Source: Clostridium chromiireducens | GTDB taxonomy: Bacteria; Bacillota; Clostridia; Clostridiales; Clostridiaceae | Length of the DNA: 64,000 nucleotides | Direction: 5' to 3' | Assembly (NCBI RefSeq): GCF_002029255.1 | Contig: NZ_MZGT01000011.1 | Location: 34,644 to 98,643, forward strand | In this document: positions 49,980 through 58,615 of the stretch, piece by piece | Layout of the letters: each line of letters begins with the position of its first letter | Position numbering within the stretch: position 1 is the first letter of the stretch | Position numbers and translations under genes: made by a program | The notes under the pieces: generated by a model | What the model was told of the DNA's origin: nothing | Seen by the model: only the letters and a program-made list of their open reading frames with translations | Databases searched by the model: none

Positions 49980-50110
49980 CTCCCAAAACTATAAAAATAT
50001 CGTTGAAGGCTCTAAGCAGCAGGGTGTATCCACTTTAGCATGTTCCAACTTTTAGTTTGACAAGCTAAAGTGGAACAGCCTACTTGGAAACTCGATTCAC
50101 ATCTAGATAA
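49980..50110. promoter_or_regulatory. Structured region with mutually exclusive hairpins upstream of pxpB
   Basis: CCACTTTAGC (50030-50039) pairs perfectly with GCTAAAGTGG (50064-50073). The same right arm can instead pair with TGTTCCAACTTTTAG (50041-50055) to form TGTTCC/GGAACA plus CTTT/AAAG. A second A/T-rich hairpin precedes it. Either a leader RNA for pxpBC, or another palindromic mobile-element end. Confidence 0.4.
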
Positions 50111-50163
50111 ATTTTTGAAATATGAATATAATAGTAGAAAACTTTTGGGGGGTAAACATAGAT

Positions 50164-50874
50164 ATGGAAAAGGGTGGATTTAAAACTGAAATTTCACAAA
50201 TAAATGAATTTTCAGCTTTAGTTGGATTTGGTAATGAAATTGGTGAAGAGATAAATAAGAAAATTAGGGCTTTTTGTTCATATATAGATGAACATCCTTT
50301 TGAGGGTCTAATAGAATATGTTCCTTATTTCACAAGTGTTTCTATAATTTATGAACCTTTAAAAATAGACAATAATTTTCCTTTTGAAAAAGTAAAGACT
50401 ATTCTAGAAGATATGGTATCTAATATTAACATCGCAAGTATTGAGGAAGAAAATATTGTTGAAATTCCAGTTTGTTATGGTGGTGAGTTTGGACCAGATA
50501 TTGAACATGTTGCCAAAATAAATAATCTTAATGTAGATGAAGTTATAAAAATTCACTCAGAAGGAAAGTATTTGGTTTACATGATTGGTTTTGCTCCAGG
50601 CTTTCCATACTTAGGAGGGATGTCTAAAAAAATAGTCACACCAAGACGTGAATCGCCAAGAACGGCAATACCAGCTGGATCAGTTGGTATTGCCGGAATG
50701 CAGACAGGTGTTTACCCAATAGAAACTCCAGGTGGGTGGCAACTTATAGGAAGGACTCCTATAAAACTATTTGATTTAAATGAAGAGCCCAAAAGTCTTT
50801 TAAAATCAGGAGATATAGCTAAATTTTATCCTATTTCTTATGATGAATACTTAAGGTTAAAGGAGGAAAAATAG
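50164..50874 (+). CDS. pxpB: 5-Oxoprolinase subunit B (KipI family)
   Basis: A 236-residue subunit of 5-oxoprolinase, homologous to B. subtilis KipI. 'ISQINEFSALVGFGNEI' is the usual start, then 'IEIPVCYGGEFGPDIEHVA', 'LVYMIGFAPGFPYLGGM', 'TPRRESPRTAIPAGSVGIAGMQTGVYPIETPGGWQLIGRTP', the most conserved segment. ATG 50164 is preferred over the in-frame ATG 50122, because a G-rich ribosome site lies between them and the family begins here. Its stop codon overlaps the start of pxpC. Confidence 0.93.
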   Translation: MEKGGFKTEISQINEFSALVGFGNEIGEEINKKIRAFCSYIDEHPFEGLIEYVPYFTSVSIIYEPLKIDNNFPFEKVKTILEDMVSNINIASIEEENIVEIPVCYGGEFGPDIEHVAKINNLNVDEVIKIHSEGKYLVYMIGFAPGFPYLGGMSKKIVTPRRESPRTAIPAGSVGIAGMQTGVYPIETPGGWQLIGRTPIKLFDLNEEPKSLLKSGDIAKFYPISYDEYLRLKEEK

Positions 50875-51875
50875 TGAGTATTACTGTTTTAAATCCAGGG
50901 CTTCTTACTACTATTCAAGATTTAGGGAGAAGTGGATATCAAAAATATGGTGTTATTGTTAGTGGCGCTATGGACACATATGCAATGAGACTTTCCAATA
51001 TTGTTATTGGAAACAAAGAAAATGAGGGCGTTCTCGAAATTACTATGGTTGGACCAGTCTTGCAGCTACAAAAAGGAATATTGTTTTCTATAGCGGGGGC
51101 AGATATTTCGCCTACCATTGAAGGTAAAGCAGTTCCTATGAATAGACCTATTTATATAAAGGAAGATTGCATACTTAAATTTGGTGCTTGCAAAAGTGGA
51201 TGTCGTTCTTATTTGGCAGTAGCTGGTGGTTTTGATATTCCAATTGTCATGGATAGTAAAAGTACATATTTAAGAGCACAATTAGGTGGACTTGAAGGAA
51301 GAGCCTTGACAAAAAATGATGTAATCAATGTCGGTATAAAAAGTACAATTTCATCAAGAATAGCAAGCAAATTAATGGAAATTAAATGTGATGGAGATTT
51401 TATAGCAGCAAGTTGGCATGTAAAAGGCTATGCTAAGAAGAAGTGTGAAAATACAGTTATTAGAGTGTTTGAAGATAGACAGTTTAAGTATATTTCCTAT
51501 GAAAGTATAAATAAATTTTTTTGCTCAGAGTTTAATATAGATACAAAATCTGATAGAATGGGATATCGTTTATATGGCCCTAAAATTGAATTTAAAGAAA
51601 AGTTGGAAATGATATCTGAGGAAGTTTCTGTTGGAACTATTCAAATTCCCCCTGATGGAAATCCAATTATTCTTTTAGCTGATAAGCAAACAGCAGGAGG
51701 ATATCCAAAAATAGCGCATGTAGCATCTGTTGATGTTCAAAAAATAGTTCAGCTTAAGCCTAATGAGAAAGTAACGTTTAAAAAAATTACTCTAAAAGAT
51801 GCGGAGAAACTATATTTTCAAAGAGAAAAATATATAAGTGATATAAAAGAATCTATAAAATTGATAACTATTTAG
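50874..51875 (+). CDS. pxpC: 5-Oxoprolinase subunit C (KipA family)
   Basis: A 333-residue carbamoyltransferase/biotin-dependent-like subunit of 5-oxoprolinase. Begins 'ITVLNPGLLTTIQDLGRSGYQKYGVIVSGAMDTYAMRLSNIVIGNKENEGVLEITM', characteristic of the KipA/AHS2 domain, and ends with 'SVGTIQIPPDGNPIILLADKQTAGGYPKIAHVASVDVQKIVQLKP', also diagnostic. GTG 50874 overlaps the pxpB stop by 1 nt, with AAAGGAGGAAAA upstream. Last gene of the module, followed by a strong terminator. Confidence 0.95.
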   Translation: MSITVLNPGLLTTIQDLGRSGYQKYGVIVSGAMDTYAMRLSNIVIGNKENEGVLEITMVGPVLQLQKGILFSIAGADISPTIEGKAVPMNRPIYIKEDCILKFGACKSGCRSYLAVAGGFDIPIVMDSKSTYLRAQLGGLEGRALTKNDVINVGIKSTISSRIASKLMEIKCDGDFIAASWHVKGYAKKKCENTVIRVFEDRQFKYISYESINKFFCSEFNIDTKSDRMGYRLYGPKIEFKEKLEMISEEVSVGTIQIPPDGNPIILLADKQTAGGYPKIAHVASVDVQKIVQLKPNEKVTFKKITLKDAEKLYFQREKYISDIKESIKLITI

Positions 51876-51951
51876 TTAAATCACATATAATTTAGATTTA
51901 TAATATAGGTAACTGAAAGAACATAAAGATTTATTCTAGAATATAGATTTT

Positions 51952-51975
51952 ACTGACCACAAAATAGTGGTCAGT
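51952..51975. promoter_or_regulatory. Perfect 9-bp inverted repeat after pxpC
   Basis: ACTGACCAC / GTGGTCAGT with a 6-nt loop, just before the main terminator. Possibly an extra hairpin protecting the 3' end. Confidence 0.35.
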
Positions 51976-51988
51976 GAAAAGTATTGAT

Positions 51989-52027
51989 AAAAAGCACTTT
52001 CTTCATTCAAGAAAGTGCTTTTTATTT
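51989..52027 (+). terminator. Rho-independent terminator of the 5-oxoprolinase module
   Basis: The 15-bp perfect stem AAAAAGCACTTTCTT / AAGAAAGTGCTTTTT (51989-52003, 52009-52023) is followed by ATTTG. It may also serve the convergent gene. Confidence 0.95.
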
Positions 52028-52122
52028 GAGAATTCTTATGCAACTTGAGCGATTAGAATAAGTTTGAACATAAAGTAAAAAAAGACTGTCCTCTACACGA
52101 ATGTATACATTTTTATGATATT

Positions 52123-53016
52123 TTAAGTTATTCCACACCCGCTTGTTTTATCTAAAACAAACTCATCCAATTTCTTACCGTTTAAACTAATAGCACACAC
52201 CTTAATATAATCAACTTCTATATCTACAACTAAAAAATGGTATACTGCAATTGGAGCAACTACAATTCCGCGTTTACTTTTATATTTATCTCTAAGCTTT
52301 TCGCCACCACCACCAGTAATTACTTGAGTAACTTTTCTTTTATAGCAGTTATCTACATTACCAAAGGAATTATCAACTATTCTTCTTGAGTAGTTATGCT
52401 CGTGGCCTGAGAAGACTATATCTATACCACATTCATCAACTATTCTCCAAAAAGCATCCCTATATTCTGGATATAAATCTAGACAATGGCCAAGATGGGC
52501 GCCAGTAGGAAAGGCTGGGGAATGAATAAAAACAAGTTTATTCTTTATGCATTTAGAAGCTGCTTCTTTAAACCAACTAAGTTGATCTTCACTAATTTTA
52601 TGAGTTGAACCAAAGTGGAAGGCATTAAGAATTATAAGCCTTGTATCCTCGAAATCCTTATAATAAACAGTTTTATTATAACCCTCCAGATGAGAGTCGG
52701 GAGTTAAGTCGTTATAAATTTGGCTGAGGACTTTTTCAAATTTATCATCTATAGGTTCTATATTAACTTCATGATTGCCTACTATTGGAAGTAATAGTTT
52801 GTTGGGATGATATTTCTCAACTATGTTTCGGAATCTACTTAACTGTGAGGTTAGAATTTCTTCTTTGTTGCTGCCTGCAACTGTATCTCCACACATTACA
52901 ATAAATTGTGGAGATGGTTCTATTTTAGAGCTTTCGTTCATTATTTTTTTTAGCACTTTTTCATTTATCCCACTTTTTTCTTTACCTTTAGAGTCACCAA
53001 AAACTATAAATCTCAT
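52123..53016 (-). CDS. Calcineurin-like metallophosphoesterase
   Basis: A 297-residue cytoplasmic phosphoesterase. Metal-binding motifs in order: 'FIVFGDSKG' (D), 'FIVMCGDTVAGS' (GD), 'LPIVGNHEVN' (GNHE), 'KLVFIHSPAFPTGAHLGH' and 'DIVFSGHEHNYSR' (GHxH). All ligands are present, so it should be active. Substrate could be a phosphoprotein, nucleotide or phosphodiester. It lies 44 nt downstream of the kinase-like gene in the same direction, so the pair is probably one operon. Confidence 0.92.
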   Translation of the reverse strand: MRFIVFGDSKGKEKSGINEKVLKKIMNESSKIEPSPQFIVMCGDTVAGSNKEEILTSQLSRFRNIVEKYHPNKLLLPIVGNHEVNIEPIDDKFEKVLSQIYNDLTPDSHLEGYNKTVYYKDFEDTRLIILNAFHFGSTHKISEDQLSWFKEAASKCIKNKLVFIHSPAFPTGAHLGHCLDLYPEYRDAFWRIVDECGIDIVFSGHEHNYSRRIVDNSFGNVDNCYKRKVTQVITGGGGEKLRDKYKSKRGIVVAPIAVYHFLVVDIEVDYIKVCAISLNGKKLDEFVLDKTSGCGIT

Positions 53017-53060
53017 TGTATACGCTCCTCAAAAAATATTATAAAATATCTAATAATAAT

Positions 53061-53603
53061 TCATCCCTTTTTATTTAACCATTTCTTATAGAGTTCAGGT
53101 TTATTGCATTTAACAAAGTTTAAAAAATCTTTTTTGTATCCTAAATCGGCTAAACCTTTAATAATTAAAGAAGGATATATGACTTTCTTTTTCATTGCTC
53201 TTGCAGTATCAATGAGCTTAATTCCATTTGAAGGAGTTAGAAAAATATGAAATGGTGCGGCATCTAAGCGTCTATATCCTACTGAATCCATGGCTTCATA
53301 AAGTTCGATAATTTCAAGTGAAATGCTGTCAGTAAGAGGAGTGGATAATAAGAATTTATCTAATTCTATTCCATTAATGTACTCACGTATTATATAGTTC
53401 TCACCAAAGGTGTAGAGCTTAGGAAAATGTGAATCCATTTGTGCCATTGCTAAAGTCTCTATTTCATCTGCACATATTTGCTCTTTTTTAAAGATCTTTA
53501 TACACTTTTGTGAATCAATTTTATATACTTTACCTTGTGTACCTGACCCTAGAAATTCAAGATTATCTATATCTAAACCAGAGTGTTTCTTAATAATAAT
53601 CAC
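53061..53603 (-). CDS. Small protein-kinase-like protein
   Basis: A 180-residue reduced kinase fold. The glycine loop LGSGTQGKVYKID and the ATP-anchoring Lys in CIKIFKKE are present, with the Glu of the alpha-C region ('ICADEIETLAMAQMD'). The catalytic loop is altered: 'YRRLDAAPFHIFLTPSNGIKLIDTARAMKK' replaces HRDxxxxN...DFG with RLDAAPFHIF...IDT. Asp remains in both places but the metal-binding Asn is missing. The C-lobe is much shorter than normal. It may be an active atypical kinase of the bacterial RIO/APH-like type, or a nucleotide-binding pseudokinase. It pairs with the phosphatase gene downstream. Confidence 0.75.
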   Translation of the reverse strand: MIIIKKHSGLDIDNLEFLGSGTQGKVYKIDSQKCIKIFKKEQICADEIETLAMAQMDSHFPKLYTFGENYIIREYINGIELDKFLLSTPLTDSISLEIIELYEAMDSVGYRRLDAAPFHIFLTPSNGIKLIDTARAMKKKVIYPSLIIKGLADLGYKKDFLNFVKCNKPELYKKWLNKKG

Positions 53604-53750
53604 CTTATCAATAAATTAGTGTCAATATTAGCATATGACTAAAAGGTGATTTTGCTATATTAAAATTTGTAGGTCGTGTGAATTTATAGATTATATGTAT
53701 ATATCTAGTCATAATACTGAGAAACTATAATAAAATATTATCAGCATGCA

Positions 53751-53921
53751 ATTTATCCGATAGTTAGCGTCTGCAACACTCCCTCTTCTTAAAGGGAGCG
53801 GTAACTGATATACACTCTTGGATGAGGCATCCCTTGAGGGCACATTGTGACCCTTATGGTTATAAGTTCAACTAAAATTCAGATGGATAAAAAAACATAC
53901 CTGAATCAAGTGTCACTTGAT
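53751..53921 (+). repeat. IS200/IS605-end-like structured repeat, copy C
   Basis: Same family as copies A and B but in the opposite orientation. It reads GATAGTTAGCGTCTGCAAC, a CTCCC...GGGAG stem, GGCATCCCTTGAGGG, CACATTGTGACCC, then AAGTTCAACTAAAATTCAG and a final hairpin ending CATACCTGAATC. It is followed by the 17-nt palindrome ATCAAGTGTCACTTGAT (53908-53924). It fills most of the gap between the divergent kinase-like and korA genes. The TTCAAC-hairpin end is reminiscent of the right ends of IS200/IS605 elements. No transposase or TnpB frame is present. Confidence 0.5.
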
Positions 53922-53950
53922 ACTATATTTTTATGGAAGGGAGGAATTTT

Positions 53951-55633
53951 ATGATTTATAACATTCTAATTGGAGGAGCTGCAGGGCTGGGCATGGAGAC
54001 TATTTCATCCATATTAGAAAAAGTTCTAAAAAGAAAAGGCTTTGAAATATTTACTATACAAGATTATATGTCAAGAGTAAGAGGTGGGCATAATTTTTTC
54101 CAAATACGTTTTGGAAATGAGGAAATAAATTCTCATTGGGATGAGATTGATGGGATAATTGCTTTAGATAAAGAAACAATAGATTTGCATTTAGGTAGAT
54201 TGAAAGAAAATGGTTTTATCATTTCAGATGAGCAAGTTAAGATTGAAGATAAAAGATTTCTTGGTCTTCCTCTTAAAGCTACATCTAAAAATATTGGAAA
54301 TTCTAAAGTATACGGAAGTGTAGCACTAGGTGCTTGCATAAAGTTATTTGACATTGATTTAAGCGGTGTTAAGGTAGTGCTCTCAGAGAAGTTTAAAGAT
54401 GAGATTGCAAATAAAAACTTTAGTGCATTTGAAGAAGGATACAAGCTCGTTACACCTAAATATCAAATTCAGCCTAAGAGCAAAGACAGCAGTGTTTTGC
54501 TTGGAGGAAATGATGCTATTGCCCTTGGTGCCCTTGCCGCAGGATGTAAGTTTTACTCCGCATATCCTATGACACCATCAACTAGTATAATGAATTACCT
54601 AGCATCAAAAATGAATGAAGCAGAAGTTGTTGTTGAGCAGGCTGAGGATGAAATTGCTTCAATAAATATGGCTATCGGAGCTTCTTATGCAGGGGTTAGG
54701 GCTATGACAGGATCATCAGGAGGTGGATTTGCACTGATGGTTGAAGCTGTAGGCTTATCTGGTATGCTTGAGGTGCCTCTTGTAATAGCAGAAATACAAA
54801 GACCAGGACCTACCACGGGATTGCCAACAAGAACAGAACAGGCAGATTTAAGATTTGTTATTTCTTCATCACCAGGAGAAATTCCTAAAATGGTAATAGC
54901 ACTAAGAGATCCTGAAGATGCATTTTATCAGACAATAAGAGCCTTTAATATTGCAGATAAATACCAAATACCTGTTATTATACTTGGAGATCAATTTTTA
55001 GCAGACAGCATAAGAACCATAAAACCATTCGATTTTGATAAAATTAAGGTAGAGAGATGTTTACATGATGATGAATATATTAATATTAAGGATTATAAGC
55101 GTTATGAAATAACAAAGACAGGTATTTCCCCACGTATAACTCCAGGCAAAATACCAGGTCTAACAGTACTGGTGGACAGTGATGAGCATGATGAATACGG
55201 TCATATAACTGAATCTGCAGAAGTACGAAATGAAATGAATGATAAAAGACTTAGGAAGATGGAATACTTAAAAGAGGAACTTTTAGAACCAGAATTAATA
55301 GGAGAAGAAAATGCAGATACTTTATTGTTGGCATGGGGATCGTTATATAGCCCAGTCAAGGAAGCTGTAAAACTTCTAAATGAACGTTCGGGAAAAAATA
55401 AATATTGCTCATTAATATTTGGAGATATATGGCCTTTACCAGATAAAGAGCTCAATAAGTATGCTAAAAAGGTAAAAAGTATAATAAATATAGAACAAAA
55501 TGCTACTGGCCAATTAGCAGGTCTTATAAGGGAATGCACTGGTATTGAATGTAATAGCAGCATCTTAAAATATGATGGAAGACCTATTTCATCTCAGGAA
55601 ATATATAATAAGTTAACTGGAGGTGAGCAATAA
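53951..55633 (+). CDS. korA: 2-Oxoacid:ferredoxin oxidoreductase, fused gamma-alpha subunit
   Basis: Oxidatively decarboxylates a 2-oxoacid to acyl-CoA, passing electrons to ferredoxin. 560 residues. The N-terminal gamma domain (about 1-180: 'IGGAAGLGMETISSILEKVLKRKGFEIFTIQDYMSRVRGGHNFFQIRFG') is fused to the alpha domain ('GNDAIALGALAAGCKFYSAYPMTPSTSIMNYLASKMNEAEVVVEQAEDEIASINMAIGASYAGVRAMTGSSGGGFALM') and a C-terminal domain. ATG 53951 is preferred over ATG 53933, because AAGGGAGG lies between them. It overlaps korB by 1 nt. Pyruvate, 2-oxoglutarate and branched-chain 2-oxoacids are all possible substrates; the nearby aminotransferase could supply one. Confidence 0.93.
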   Translation: MIYNILIGGAAGLGMETISSILEKVLKRKGFEIFTIQDYMSRVRGGHNFFQIRFGNEEINSHWDEIDGIIALDKETIDLHLGRLKENGFIISDEQVKIEDKRFLGLPLKATSKNIGNSKVYGSVALGACIKLFDIDLSGVKVVLSEKFKDEIANKNFSAFEEGYKLVTPKYQIQPKSKDSSVLLGGNDAIALGALAAGCKFYSAYPMTPSTSIMNYLASKMNEAEVVVEQAEDEIASINMAIGASYAGVRAMTGSSGGGFALMVEAVGLSGMLEVPLVIAEIQRPGPTTGLPTRTEQADLRFVISSSPGEIPKMVIALRDPEDAFYQTIRAFNIADKYQIPVIILGDQFLADSIRTIKPFDFDKIKVERCLHDDEYINIKDYKRYEITKTGISPRITPGKIPGLTVLVDSDEHDEYGHITESAEVRNEMNDKRLRKMEYLKEELLEPELIGEENADTLLLAWGSLYSPVKEAVKLLNERSGKNKYCSLIFGDIWPLPDKELNKYAKKVKSIINIEQNATGQLAGLIRECTGIECNSSILKYDGRPISSQEIYNKLTGGEQ

Positions 55634-56484
55634 TGGATAAGGAGATATTCTTAACATCAGAAACAGCTTGGTGTCCGGGTTGCGGAGATCATAATATTCT
55701 TGATGCTCTTAAGCAATCACTTATAGATTTGGGAAAAGCACCACACGAAGTCCTTATTGTCGGAGGGATAGGCCAAGCAGCGAAAACGCCACAGTATATA
55801 AATACTAATGGATTCTGCGGTCTACATGGGAGATCGTTGCCACCGGCAGTTGCAGCAAAAATTGTGAATAAAGAATTAACTGTCATAATAAATACTGGTG
55901 AAGGTGACTGTTATGGTGAAGGTGGAAATCACTTTATTCATAACATTAGACGTAACGTTGATATAACACAATTTGTTCACGATAACCAAATATATGGATT
56001 AACAAAAGGGCAAGCTTCACCTACGACTGACATAGGACATGTAACAGATGTTCAACCTAATGGATCAAATAATATTCCAATGAATCCTGTGGCTTTAGCA
56101 ATAACGCTTGGTGCTGGTTTTGTTGCAAGAGCATTTAGTGGAGATAAAGAACATTTAAAAGAAATTATGATTGAGGCTATTAAACACAAAGGATATGCCA
56201 TTGTTGATATCTTACAGCCATGTATATCATTCAACAAAATTAATACATTCCAATGGTATAACAAAAGAGTTTATAAGCTAGGAAAGGAATACAATCCGAG
56301 TGATAAATTAAAAGCTATTGAAAAATCTATGGAGTGGGGAGATAAAATTCCTTTAGGAATTTTATATAAGGAAGAAAAGTCTGATTTTCATGATAAAGTT
56401 AGTTTCTTAAAAGACAATAAATCGCTTGTAGAGAGTGAAGTTAAAACAATTAAAATTAAGGAATTTATGAAAGATTTTATTTAG
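55633..56484 (+). CDS. korB: 2-Oxoacid:ferredoxin oxidoreductase, beta (TPP-binding) subunit
   Basis: A 283-residue subunit holding thiamine pyrophosphate and one Fe-S cluster. 'AWCPGCGDHNILDALKQSL' carries the CxxC cluster ligands. The TPP/Mg motif is 'TGEGDCYGEGGNHFIHNIRRNVDITQFVHDNQIYGLTKGQASPTT', and a further Cys lies in DILQPCISFN. Forms the active complex with the preceding subunit. The ATG shares its A with the korA stop. Followed by a terminator. Confidence 0.95.
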   Translation: MDKEIFLTSETAWCPGCGDHNILDALKQSLIDLGKAPHEVLIVGGIGQAAKTPQYINTNGFCGLHGRSLPPAVAAKIVNKELTVIINTGEGDCYGEGGNHFIHNIRRNVDITQFVHDNQIYGLTKGQASPTTDIGHVTDVQPNGSNNIPMNPVALAITLGAGFVARAFSGDKEHLKEIMIEAIKHKGYAIVDILQPCISFNKINTFQWYNKRVYKLGKEYNPSDKLKAIEKSMEWGDKIPLGILYKEEKSDFHDKVSFLKDNKSLVESEVKTIKIKEFMKDFI

Positions 56485-56529
56485 TATAGAAGAATGCTTA
56501 AAATAATAAAAATTAGTTATTAATCTTAA

Positions 56530-56572
56530 TGGAGAACCTGCTATGCATAATTTATGTATAGCAGGTTTTCTA
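56530..56572 (+). terminator. Rho-independent terminator after korB
   Basis: AACCTGCTAT and ATAGCAGGTT, with further pairing inside, followed by TTCT. Confidence 0.85.
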
Positions 56573-56831
56573 GGTGAGAAAATATTAATTTTTGTTTATT
56601 TTGAACAAAAACACGAACGATTAAAGAAGAAATCTTAAAAAAATACACAAAAATATTAAAATACTATTGATTTATGTCGCAAATTATTGTAGGATTATGT
56701 ATGTAAAATAAAGCTCTATATATTGCATGAAAAATATATTACATGATATATGTGTTTTGCTGAATTTTCGGTAAAAATGAAAAATATAGAAAGTAGTATT
56801 TTTACACGTTATATATAAAAAATGAAATTTT

Positions 56832-56963
56832 ACCCGTATATGCTTAGAAATAAGGTCTAAGCGTCTCTACCGGACTACCGTAAATTGTCTGACTATGGGT
56901 GTTTATAGATGCTTGATTATCTGTAAACCCCTTTGTAATAACACAAAGGGGTTTATATTTTTG
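56832..56963 (+). ncRNA. Guanine riboswitch (purine aptamer, C74 type) with expression platform
   Basis: P1 ACCCGTA (56832-56838) pairs with TATGGGT (56894-56900). P2 is GCTTAGA/TCTAAGC, P3 is CGGAC/GTCTG, with the conserved CTACCGG...CCGTAAATT...CTGACTATG core. The base before TATGGGT is C (56893), the position that selects guanine/hypoxanthine rather than adenine. The platform ends in a perfect 13-bp terminator TAAACCCCTTTGT / ACAAAGGGGTTTA (56924-56936, 56943-56955) with a T run, so guanine should switch the permease gene off. The upstream 56573-56831 stretch is AT-rich, with no gene seen. Confidence 0.95.
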
Positions 56964-57093
56964 AAAGGTATCTTTAAATTCTTGTTATTATTTTTCATAT
57001 TTTTTCATTGTTGGTGCAACATACTAACAAAGATATTATTTTAGAGTAGAGAATATTATTTATTTGTTTAACTCAAAAATAGGAGGAATTATT

Positions 57094-58431
57094 GTGGACA
57101 ATGTTTCAAAAAAATCGGTAAAAACAACGGAGGAGAATGGTATGTTAGAAAAAATATTTCATCTATCAAAAAACAAAACAACTGTAAAAACAGAAATATT
57201 AGCAGGTATAACAACTTTTTTAACTATGGCGTATATCTTAGTGGTAAATCCAAGTATTTTAAGTCAATCAGGTATGGACATAAAAGCAGTATTTACAGCA
57301 ACAGCTTTAGCTTCTTGTATTGGAACTATAATTATGGCCCTTGTTGCTAATTATCCATTTGGTATGGCACCAGGTATGGGATTAAATGCATTTTTTACAT
57401 TTACAATTTGTTTAACAATGAAGTTTTCATGGCAAACAGCTTTAGCTGCTTCATTAATTGAAGGTCTTATATTTTTAGCTCTTAATTTATTTAAAATAAG
57501 ACAAATGATTATTGATAGTGTTCCACAAACTTTAAAGTATGCAATTAGTATAGGTATTGGTTTCTTTATAGCTTTTATCGGATTACAAGATGCAGGTATA
57601 ATTGTTGCTAATCAAGCTACATTAGTAGGTTTAGCAAGTTTAAAAAGTGTTACAGTTATATTAGCCTTTTTTGGGGTAGTATTAATAGCTGTACTATATC
57701 ATAAAAATATAAAAGGTTCATTCATTATTGGAATGTTCTCTGTTTACATACTTGGAGTAGTATTTGGAGTGGCACAATTACCAAGTGGAATAGTATCACT
57801 TCCACCATCAGTTGCGCCAGTATTCATGCAATTTGATTTTAAGAGTGCAATGGTTATAGGAATAATTCCAGCAATTATGACTATGCTATTTATAGATATA
57901 TTTGATAGTATCGGTACGTTAATAGGTTTAGCTTCAAAAGCAGGATATTTAGATGAACAAGGGAATGTAAAAAATGCAGATAAAGTTTTAACTGCAGATG
58001 CTGTTGGTTCAACAATAGGTGCATGTTTAGGAACATCTACACCAGTTGCGTTTATAGAATCAGCTGCAGGTATTGCAGAAGGTGGAAGAACTGGATTAGC
58101 TGGTTTAACAATCGCTGGAATGTTCTTCTTATCATTATTCTTTTCACCAATTTTAACTGCTATACCAGGCTTTGCTTCAGGACCAGTTCTAATTGTTTTA
58201 GGATTATTAATGATGGAACCAATAACAAAAATAGATTTTTCAGATTTCACTGAAGGATTACCTGTATTCCTTACATTAATATTAACACTATTAACATATT
58301 CAATTACAGATGGTTTAGCATTTGGATTCATATCATATGTGTTAATAAAATTATTCACAGGTAAATCAAAAGATATCCCTACACCGATGTATGTTATTTC
58401 AATTTTGTTTATTATAATGTTCGCGATTTAA
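57094..58431 (+). CDS. NCS2-family guanine/hypoxanthine permease (AzgA/PbuG type)
   Basis: Membrane purine importer, 445 residues, about 12 helices. 'TEILAGITTFLTMAYILVVNPSILSQSGMD' is the standard AzgA/PbuG start, with 'GMAPGMGLNAFFTFTICL' and 'TADAVGSTIGACLGTSTPVAFIESAAGIAEGGRTGLAGL' as the substrate-site regions. GTG 57094 is preferred over the in-frame TTG 57064, because AGGAGG (57081-57086) lies between them. It is directly downstream of a guanine riboswitch, in agreement with the function. Confidence 0.95.
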   Translation: MDNVSKKSVKTTEENGMLEKIFHLSKNKTTVKTEILAGITTFLTMAYILVVNPSILSQSGMDIKAVFTATALASCIGTIIMALVANYPFGMAPGMGLNAFFTFTICLTMKFSWQTALAASLIEGLIFLALNLFKIRQMIIDSVPQTLKYAISIGIGFFIAFIGLQDAGIIVANQATLVGLASLKSVTVILAFFGVVLIAVLYHKNIKGSFIIGMFSVYILGVVFGVAQLPSGIVSLPPSVAPVFMQFDFKSAMVIGIIPAIMTMLFIDIFDSIGTLIGLASKAGYLDEQGNVKNADKVLTADAVGSTIGACLGTSTPVAFIESAAGIAEGGRTGLAGLTIAGMFFLSLFFSPILTAIPGFASGPVLIVLGLLMMEPITKIDFSDFTEGLPVFLTLILTLLTYSITDGLAFGFISYVLIKLFTGKSKDIPTPMYVISILFIIMFAI

Positions 58432-58454
58432 TACAAATTAGAGTTGAAAATTAT

Positions 58455-58502
58455 TAACTATACTTCATAGTGGTATGAAACCACTATGAAGTATTTTTTG
58501 GT
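58455..58502 (+). terminator. Rho-independent terminator after the purine permease
   Basis: ATACTTCATAGTGG / CCACTATGAAGTAT, a 14-bp stem with a 7-nt loop, then TTTTTTG. Confidence 0.95.
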
Positions 58503-58615
58503 TTGATTACATTGGAATTAAATTTTATTGAATAAGAAATTATTAGGTAATAAATAATAGTATAATAATGTTATAATTATTATGTGAAATATATGGAAAG
58601 ATAGGAGTAGTTAAG

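Noticed and set aside
56832..56963. Adenine-type purine riboswitch
   Set aside because: The discriminating base before TATGGGT is C, not T, so the aptamer should bind guanine/hypoxanthine. The downstream permease family agrees.
57744..58358. 204-codon minus-strand open frame inside the purine permease gene
   Set aside because: It is antisense to a clear NCS2 permease with normal codon use; its composition reflects the complementary strand.
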